A stretch of 54,310 nucleotides of DNA. Source: an uncultured Chloroflexales bacterium. Its GTDB lineage: Bacteria; Chloroflexota; Chloroflexia; Chloroflexales; Chloroflexaceae. A program made the translations under genes and the position numbers. Numbering within the stretch: the first letter of the stretch is position 1; every line of letters starts with the position of its first letter. The notes below the pieces were generated by a model, which was given only the letters and a program-made list of their open reading frames with translations, did no database searches and was not told the DNA's origin. The stretch covers positions 1 to 54,310 of the forward strand of contig CALCJV010000113.1 in assembly GCA_937967405.1 (NCBI GenBank), given 5' to 3'. Positions 49,671 through 54,310 of the stretch are shown here, one piece after another.

Positions 49671-51182
49671 ATGAGCTTTGAACTACATCCACTCGATCCA
49701 TACAATCAGCAATTGCTGCGCCACGCCCATCCAGCCACCTATACCAACCCTACGCCGCAGCCGCGCTACAATCTGGTGGTGATTGGGGCGGGCACGGGCG
49801 GGCTAGTGACGGCGGCGGCAACGGCGGTGTTAGGGGGCAAGGTGGCCTTGATCGAGCGGGGCTTGATGGGCGGCGATTGCCTGAATGTTGGCTGTGTGCC
49901 CTCGAAAACGCTGATCCGCTCGGCCCACTTGCTGGCCGAGCTGCGCCGTGCGGCCCAGTTTGGCATCCATGTGCCGGAGGGGAGCCACGCTGATTTTGCC
50001 GCTGTGATGCAGCGCGTGCGCCAAGTGCGAGCCGAGATTAGCTACGTTGACTCCGTCGAACGCTTTACCCAGCTCGGTGCGGATGTGTTTCTGGGCAGTG
50101 CCCGCTTCACCGGAGCCGATACCGTAGCCGTGAATGGGCAGACGTTACGCTTTGCCAAAGCTGTGATTGCGACTGGCGCACGCCCCAGCATCCCACCGAT
50201 TGCGGGCTTGGCTGAAGCGGGCTACCTGACGAATGAGACGGTGTTCAACCTGACTGAACTGCCGCCCCGCCTCGCCGTGATTGGCGGTGGGCCAATTGGG
50301 GTGGAGCTAGCACAGGCCTTCCAACGCTTGGGCAGCAAGGTGGTGCTGTTTCACACGACCGCCCACATCCTGCCCCGCGAAGATGCCGATGCCGCCGCAC
50401 TGGTGCAAGCCAGCTTGCTGCACGATGGCGTGTGCCTTCTGCTCAACGCACGGGTGGTGGAAGTGACCACGCGGATGGGTGAGACGCTGATCCACTACGA
50501 ACGCGCCAATGGGCACGGGCACACCGCCGTAGATGCGATTCTGGTGGCGACGGGGCGCACACCGAATACGGCTGGGCTGAACCTCGAAGCCGTTGGCGTG
50601 GCGTATGATCAGCGCACGGGGGTGCAGGTAGATGACCACCTCGCCACCACCAATCCGCGCATCTATGCGGTGGGCGATGTGGCGTTGCCCTACAAATTCA
50701 CGCACGTTGCCGATGCCGCCGCCCGCATCGTGGTACGCAATGCCCTGTTCGGCGGCAAAGATCGGCTCAGTGATCTGGTGGTTCCGTGGGTCACCTACAC
50801 CGATCCAGAGATCGCCCATGTCGAGCGATATGCCGCCTCAGCCGCACAGCGCGGTATCGCCGTGGAGACGGTGACATTCGATCTGCGTGAGAATGACCGC
50901 GCCCGGGCCGAAGGCGATGGTGGCTTTGTACGGGTGCATCTCCGCAGGGGCACGGATGAGATCATCGGTGCGACGATTGTGGCTCGCAATGCAGGCGATA
51001 TGATTAGCGAGATCACGCTAGCTATGGTCCACAAGCTCGGCTTGGGCAAGATCACGAGTGTAATTCATCCCTACCCCACTCAAGCCGATGCGATCCGCAA
51101 GGTAGCTGATCGGCATCGCCGCACCAAGCTCACCAAGCCGGTGCAGTGGGCGTTGCGGACATGGCTGGCATGGGGGCGGTGA
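49671..51182 (+). CDS. Pyridine nucleotide-disulfide oxidoreductase (mercuric reductase / lipoamide dehydrogenase-like)
   Basis: A 503-residue flavoprotein. FAD site YNLVVIGAGTGGLVTAAA, redox-active disulfide C70/C75 in MGGDCLNVGCVPSKT, NAD(P) site LAVIGGGPIGVELAQAF, second FAD motif IYAVGDVA and a C-terminal dimerisation domain. The end HPYPTQADAIRKVAD replaces the HxHP(T) lipoamide motif. The vicinal C-terminal cysteines of true MerA are absent, so mercury reduction is unlikely. An extra 30 residues precede the FAD motif. AAGGAG lies 11 bases before the ATG. Substrate unknown. Confidence 0.9.
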   Translation: MSFELHPLDPYNQQLLRHAHPATYTNPTPQPRYNLVVIGAGTGGLVTAAATAVLGGKVALIERGLMGGDCLNVGCVPSKTLIRSAHLLAELRRAAQFGIHVPEGSHADFAAVMQRVRQVRAEISYVDSVERFTQLGADVFLGSARFTGADTVAVNGQTLRFAKAVIATGARPSIPPIAGLAEAGYLTNETVFNLTELPPRLAVIGGGPIGVELAQAFQRLGSKVVLFHTTAHILPREDADAAALVQASLLHDGVCLLLNARVVEVTTRMGETLIHYERANGHGHTAVDAILVATGRTPNTAGLNLEAVGVAYDQRTGVQVDDHLATTNPRIYAVGDVALPYKFTHVADAAARIVVRNALFGGKDRLSDLVVPWVTYTDPEIAHVERYAASAAQRGIAVETVTFDLRENDRARAEGDGGFVRVHLRRGTDEIIGATIVARNAGDMISEITLAMVHKLGLGKITSVIHPYPTQADAIRKVADRHRRTKLTKPVQWALRTWLAWGR

Positions 51183-51232
51183 CGGCGGGCTAATCCGCGC
51201 TGGGGACAGTTGTCCACGCAAATCATAAAATC

Positions 51233-51283
51233 GTGTATACTAACTACAGCACACAGGACTACTCAGGCGTAGCGCGTATACAC
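51233..51283 (+). promoter_or_regulatory. Inverted GTGTATAC / GTATACAC sites before the HD-GYP gene
   Basis: GTGTATAC at 51233-51240 and its complement GTATACAC at 51276-51283, 43 bases apart, bracket the likely promoter. The second site continues as GTATACACTA, identical over 10 bases to the site before the response regulator at 47192-47201. Confidence 0.35.
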
Positions 51284-51335
51284 TAATTTTAATGTTTTCC
51301 ATATACTAACCGATACCCTATGCAGAAGTGCGCGG

Positions 51336-52727
51336 ATGAGCCTGCTAACACTTGACATTCACACCGTTCTGTTTTTCGTAGCAGCATCGTATGTTCTGCA
51401 CGTCATGATCATGTTTGGCTTCTACCGGATTGCCACGAAGTATGCTGGGGTGCGGCATTGGCTATTGGGGAGCCTGTGCATTGCGATAGGTTTCTTGTTG
51501 ATCCTGATGCGGGACACCTCACCGCTTTGGCTCTCGGTGATTGTCGCCAATCTGGCGATTCTGGGTGGGGTGATGTTGATTGTGCGCGGTATCGAACAGT
51601 TTCTCGATGCACCGCACCCTCTTCCCAAACGTTGGAATGACCTGCTCTTAGGGCTAGTCCTGATCATCTTCCTGTACTTCACCTACGTCGAGAATATCAT
51701 CGTGGTTCGCTCCTTCACGATCCAATTTGCGGTTGGGCTTGTGGTTGCGTATGGTGCGTGGCAGCTGTGGTCTGCGGCCCCCGCCGATCTGTTTCCGGCG
51801 GCAGCATTTACCGCTATCGCCCTTGTTATTGAGAGTATCGGCAACGTGATCCACGCCTTTACCGTGTTGCTGATTTTTCCCAACTATGACCTGTTTCTAT
51901 CCGATGTGCGCCAGCAGATCGCTCTCATGCGGCCCTTCTTTACGGGGATGCTGTGGACGGCAGGGGTTGCAATTCTGATTATGCAGCGCACCATGCGCGA
52001 TGCCCGCCGTGCCCATGCATTGGAGCAGCAAGCCCAACTCGCGGCAACTCTGGCTGTGGCCTACGATGATACGATTACCGGCTGGGCCCAAGCTCTCGAT
52101 CTGCGCGATAAAGAAACTGCCGGACACTGCCAACGGGTGACTGCGATGACGGTTGCGCTGGCGCGTGCGCTGGGCGTACCCGAAGCCGAATTGGTGGCGA
52201 TCCGGCGGGGGGCCTTGCTGCACGATATTGGCAAGCTCGGTGTGCCTGATGCGATCCTGCTCAAGCCCGGTGCGCTCACCGAACAGGAGTGGCAGGTAAT
52301 GCGCCAGCATCCGGTGTATGCTTACGCATGGCTGTCCCAGATTGACTTTTTGCAACCTGCGCTCGATATTCCCTATTGCCATCACGAACGCTGGGATGGC
52401 AGCGGCTACCCGCGTGGCTTGCGGGGCACGGATATTCCGCTTGCGGCGCGGATTTTTGCGGTGGTGGATATGTGGGATGCCATGACCAGTGATCGCCCCT
52501 ATCGCCGTGCATTACCACGAGAGGAAGCCCGCCGCCGTCTCTGTGAGGCAGCGGGCACGCAGCTCGATCCGCAGATTGTGCCTGTATTCCTCGCGTTGGA
52601 ACTGACTCTGCATGCTGCTATGCAGCAGGAACTCGCCGAACACCCTCCGCTTGCCGAACCCGAACCATTGCGCGAAGTTGGCCCAATCGGCCCTAGCTCC
52701 ACCCCAATCGCCACAATCCAATCCTGA
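51336..52727 (+). CDS. Membrane HD-GYP domain protein (putative c-di-GMP phosphodiesterase)
   Basis: A 463-residue protein. About seven hydrophobic segments fill residues 5-215, then a short helical linker leads to an HD-GYP domain (about 240-420) with HCQRVTAMTVALARALG, LLHDIGKLGVPDAILLKPG and HHERWDGSGYPRGLRG, the last being the GYP signature. HD-GYP enzymes hydrolyse cyclic di-GMP. The metal-binding residues are present, so activity is plausible. The N-terminal membrane region may be a sensor of its own; no known sensor domain is recognised. It ends 5 bases from the convergent FkbM-type gene. Confidence 0.9.
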   Translation: MSLLTLDIHTVLFFVAASYVLHVMIMFGFYRIATKYAGVRHWLLGSLCIAIGFLLILMRDTSPLWLSVIVANLAILGGVMLIVRGIEQFLDAPHPLPKRWNDLLLGLVLIIFLYFTYVENIIVVRSFTIQFAVGLVVAYGAWQLWSAAPADLFPAAAFTAIALVIESIGNVIHAFTVLLIFPNYDLFLSDVRQQIALMRPFFTGMLWTAGVAILIMQRTMRDARRAHALEQQAQLAATLAVAYDDTITGWAQALDLRDKETAGHCQRVTAMTVALARALGVPEAELVAIRRGALLHDIGKLGVPDAILLKPGALTEQEWQVMRQHPVYAYAWLSQIDFLQPALDIPYCHHERWDGSGYPRGLRGTDIPLAARIFAVVDMWDAMTSDRPYRRALPREEARRRLCEAAGTQLDPQIVPVFLALELTLHAAMQQELAEHPPLAEPEPLREVGPIGPSSTPIATIQS

Positions 52728-52732
52728 GCGGG

Positions 52733-53560
52733 CTAGGTGGGCTGGATCAGGTCTGCATAGCGGGTGAGCTGTTCAATCGGGATCATAATCCGATTGGCCC
52801 GCTGCGCCCCATTCAGATCGCCTGCCGTTGTCGAAGGGAGCAGGTGGCGTTCGTCGTGGGCAACCACAAAGCTCTGATACTGCCGCTCCTGAAAGAAGGC
52901 AAACAGATCAGCATCGCGGTAGCCATGCAGGCTGCTGTGGGCAATCTCGGTAATGACAATTGGGCGGGCACGGGCAATGATACCGGCTGCGCCGCGTAGC
53001 ACCGGTAGCTCAAAGCCTTCCACATCACACTTGAGCAGGCGGGTTTGATACAGGCGCGGGTACTCACGGGCGAGGTCATCTAGGCGGCGCAGCTCAATCG
53101 TAAGTGTGCTACCTGTCGGGCTTGGCTCCTGCACCACCCGTCCCGTACACGTAAGCTGACCCTCGTCGGCGGTCTCTACCAGAAATTGGGCTTGTGTCTG
53201 TGTATCGGATAGCCCGACCCCAAAGAAGGTGACATTGTGGGCTTGCAGCAGGCGGACCATTTTAGCAGTCACATCGGCGTAGTAGGGGTGCGCTTCAAAC
53301 GCGAAGACGTGCCCTTGCTTGCCAACACGCCGCGCTAGGGGGATAGTCCAGTTGGCTCCATTGGCTCCTACATCCACTGCGACCTCGCCCGGCTGGAGCA
53401 GCTGGTTGATCAGCCCCAATTCGGGTTCGTCGGGCGTGCTGGTGATGTGGAGCCAACAAAACCGGACAGCGTGTAGCCATGTTACGGCCCTATCGCCGAA
53501 GGTGGCCCGTAGCCACTGCTTAATGCGTCGTGTGCGGTAGTTTTGGAATTCGAGCTGCAT
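52733..53560 (-). CDS. FkbM-family methyltransferase
   Basis: A 275-residue S-adenosylmethionine-dependent methyltransferase. The SAM motif is VAVDVGANGANWTIPLARRV, with the acidic residue of motif II in VFAFEAHP, and LLKCDVEGFELPVLRGA is the FkbM hallmark. These enzymes often O-methylate sugars or polyketides; the target is unknown. The start at 53560 is preferred (GGGAG 8 bases before it, MQLEFQNYRTRR). The frame is open 13 codons further upstream. It diverges from the zinc-binding lipoprotein gene. Confidence 0.88.
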   Translation of the reverse strand: MQLEFQNYRTRRIKQWLRATFGDRAVTWLHAVRFCWLHITSTPDEPELGLINQLLQPGEVAVDVGANGANWTIPLARRVGKQGHVFAFEAHPYYADVTAKMVRLLQAHNVTFFGVGLSDTQTQAQFLVETADEGQLTCTGRVVQEPSPTGSTLTIELRRLDDLAREYPRLYQTRLLKCDVEGFELPVLRGAAGIIARARPIVITEIAHSSLHGYRDADLFAFFQERQYQSFVVAHDERHLLPSTTAGDLNGAQRANRIMIPIEQLTRYADLIQPT

Positions 53561-53622
53561 TGCAGGCACTCCCATGAAGCAAGCCAACGAGCGCACCATG
53601 CTGCGCTATCTCCCTTGTACAC

Positions 53623-53631
53623 ATTATAGCA
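53623..53631 (-). promoter_or_regulatory. Extended -10 promoter of the FkbM-type gene
   Basis: On the minus strand TGC-TATAAT, a perfect extended -10 about 63 bases before the ATG. It is back to back with the znuA promoter. Confidence 0.55.
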
Positions 53632-53647
53632 GAGCCTGCGGCTAGGG

Positions 53648-53676
53648 TTGACAAACACGCTGCACTCCTTTATGAT
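53648..53676 (+). promoter_or_regulatory. Consensus sigma-70 promoter of znuA
   Basis: TTGACA (53648-53653), 17-base spacer, TATGAT (53671-53676). The start falls near 53683, inside the operator-like boxes. A leader of about 85 bases precedes the ATG. Confidence 0.85.
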
Positions 53677-53707
53677 ACATCGTGTCAATAAGTGAGACGC
53701 TGTATCA
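53673..53707. promoter_or_regulatory. Two TGAnAC-N3-GTnTCA boxes, 20 bases apart, over the znuA promoter
   Basis: Box 1 TGATACATCGTGTCA (53673-53687) overlaps the -10, and box 2 TGAGACGCTGTATCA (53693-53707) covers the start region. Both are 15-base near-palindromes, and their centres are two helical turns apart, suited to two repressor dimers on one face. The outer arms ATGATAC and GTATCAT also form a larger symmetry. A Fur-family zinc regulator (Zur) is a reasonable guess from the gene it controls. Confidence 0.65.
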
Positions 53708-53767
53708 TTAGATCAACACAGCAGCGTTATGCTATCGAACTCAAACTAGGATGAGGAGTAACCCCCA

Positions 53768-54310
53768 ATGCAGATTCACCACAACCCAATCAGGATGCTG
53801 CTATTGCGCCTTGCCAGTATGCTGGTGCTCATTGTTGCGCTAGGGGCATGCGCTAGCCAGCCTGCGCCTGCCGCGCCTGCCGCGCCTGCCGCACCCGTCA
53901 CTGACCAGACCAGTGCTGAAGCAGACGATCACGATCATGACCACGCGGGCGAGGCTGCCAAAGCCGATGAGCACGATCATGACCACGCGGGCGAGGCTGC
54001 CAAAGCCGATGAGCACGATCATGACCACGCGGGCGAGGCTGCCAAAGCCGATGAGCACAATCATGACCACGCGGGCGGCGCGGCGGAAGAGATTGCCGCC
54101 AAGATTGCTATGCTCACGCCGATTGCCGATGGCGCAACGCTGAAGGTGGTTGCCACCACCAACATTGTGGGCGATGTGGTAGCCAATATTGGCGGCGATG
54201 CGATTGACCTGACTACGCTGATCCCAGTCGGTGCCGACCCGCATACCTTCGCGGCAACCCCGCGTGACATCGCTGCAATTGCCCAAGCCGATGTCGTGTT
54301 TGTGAATGGC
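53768..54310 (+). CDS. znuA: Zinc ABC transporter substrate-binding lipoprotein (ZnuA/TroA type), N-terminal part
   Basis: The gene runs off the right edge of the window; 181 codons are visible. A signal peptide with lipobox LGAC (Cys28) is followed by a Pro/Ala linker and a His/Asp-rich region (about 53-105) made of a 14-residue unit (HDHDHAGEAAKADE) repeated three and a half times. Then comes the start of the binding domain: TLKVVATTNIVGDVVANIGG and LIPVGADPHTFAATPRD, whose His is the first metal ligand of the cluster-A-1 family. ZnuA captures Zn2+ (or Mn2+) for an ABC importer. The His-rich loop fits zinc. Permease and ATPase genes are expected beyond the edge. Confidence 0.93.
   Translation, partial: MQIHHNPIRMLLLRLASMLVLIVALGACASQPAPAAPAAPAAPVTDQTSAEADDHDHDHAGEAAKADEHDHDHAGEAAKADEHDHDHAGEAAKADEHNHDHAGGAAEEIAAKIAMLTPIADGATLKVVATTNIVGDVVANIGGDAIDLTTLIPVGADPHTFAATPRDIAAIAQADVVFVNG
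53930..54078 (+). repeat. 42-base tandem repeats encoding a His-rich metal-binding region
   Basis: Units at 53930-53971, 53972-54013 and 54014-54055 are practically identical; a partial fourth runs from 54056 to about 54078 with one change (CAC-AAT). Each encodes HDHDHAGEAAKADE. Near-identity at the DNA level points to recent expansion or ongoing slippage/recombination, so copy number may vary between strains. Confidence 0.92.

Noticed and set aside
49671..51182. Mercuric reductase MerA
   Set aside because: There is no N-terminal heavy-metal domain and no C-terminal vicinal cysteine pair, and no mer genes are nearby.
53930..54078. Possible CRISPR array because of regular 42-base repeats
   Set aside because: The units are contiguous without spacers, stay in frame and encode the His-rich loop; no cas genes are near.
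53840..54286. Minus-strand open frame with a repeated valine/leucine/isoleucine-rich motif
   Set aside because: It is the antisense shadow of the His-rich repeats of znuA; it has no ribosome site and its repeat is only the complement of the 42-base unit.

Overview
The window reads as a chromosomal stretch of a phototrophic member of the Chloroflexota, most likely the order Chloroflexales (filamentous anoxygenic phototrophs). The pointers are a PufC-family multiheme cytochrome, an AAA+/VWA magnesium- or cobalt-chelatase subunit, a CrtO-type carotenoid ketolase homologue, a rod-shape (mre) operon, tandem-RCK and DUF-type proteins common in this phylum, and high GC with some GTG starts. Genus cannot be fixed from sequence alone. 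Almost all of the DNA is coding. I see no tRNA, rRNA, CRISPR array, insertion sequence or prophage.

Layout. 1-4.0 kb: the tail of a Uma2-type nuclease, then serC, a glycosyltransferase and an amidase on the minus strand. 4.2-6.6 kb: a triheme PufC-like cytochrome with a structured leader and a strong terminator, then an MFS transporter. 6.5-17.9 kb (minus): uracil-DNA glycosylase, a membrane kinase-like ATPase, a penicillin-binding transpeptidase, an S41-like protein, trpD, a tandem-RCK channel, trpC and a lipoprotein metalloprotease. 18.1-19.1 kb: an unusual small-protein island with two tandem paralogues of 87/88 residues that both end in DAELVA, and a convergent 52-residue membrane protein too short for routine calling. 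19.2-21.9 kb: the conserved rpmH-rnpA-yidC-jag cluster behind a near-consensus promoter. 22-26 kb: an S1-domain protein and the chelatase. 26.3-32.6 kb: mreB-mreC-mreD-mrdA and an esterase.

32.8-37.3 kb: the proteostasis block tig-clpP-clpX with a response regulator. 37.3-39.2 kb: upp and a WecA/TagO-type transferase. 39.4-43.2 kb (minus): CrtO-like oxidoreductase, citrate synthase, trpA. 43.4-46.0 kb: a small secreted protein of unknown function, then DUF2256, GT87-like and 'DGNHR' proteins. 46.3-48.7 kb: response regulator, rpsT and holA. 48.9-51.2 kb: a TVP38 membrane protein with a flavin disulfide reductase. 51.3-53.6 kb: a membrane HD-GYP protein and a FkbM methyltransferase. 53.8 kb to the end: a truncated zinc-binding lipoprotein (ZnuA) with His-rich tandem repeats, behind a consensus promoter overlapped by two operator-like boxes.

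The most unusual items are: the DAELVA small-protein pair, whose C-terminus resembles an ssrA/ClpXP degron and which shares the window with clpP and clpX; the twin-box promoter of znuA; a PufC-like protein with three rather than four heme motifs; an RCK channel without a recognisable GYG filter lodged among trp genes; an S41 protein that appears to lack its catalytic lysine; and several structured leaders (rpmH, rpsT, chelatase, pufC-like). Functions stated for families are established knowledge; regulatory proposals are inference from sequence patterns read by eye.
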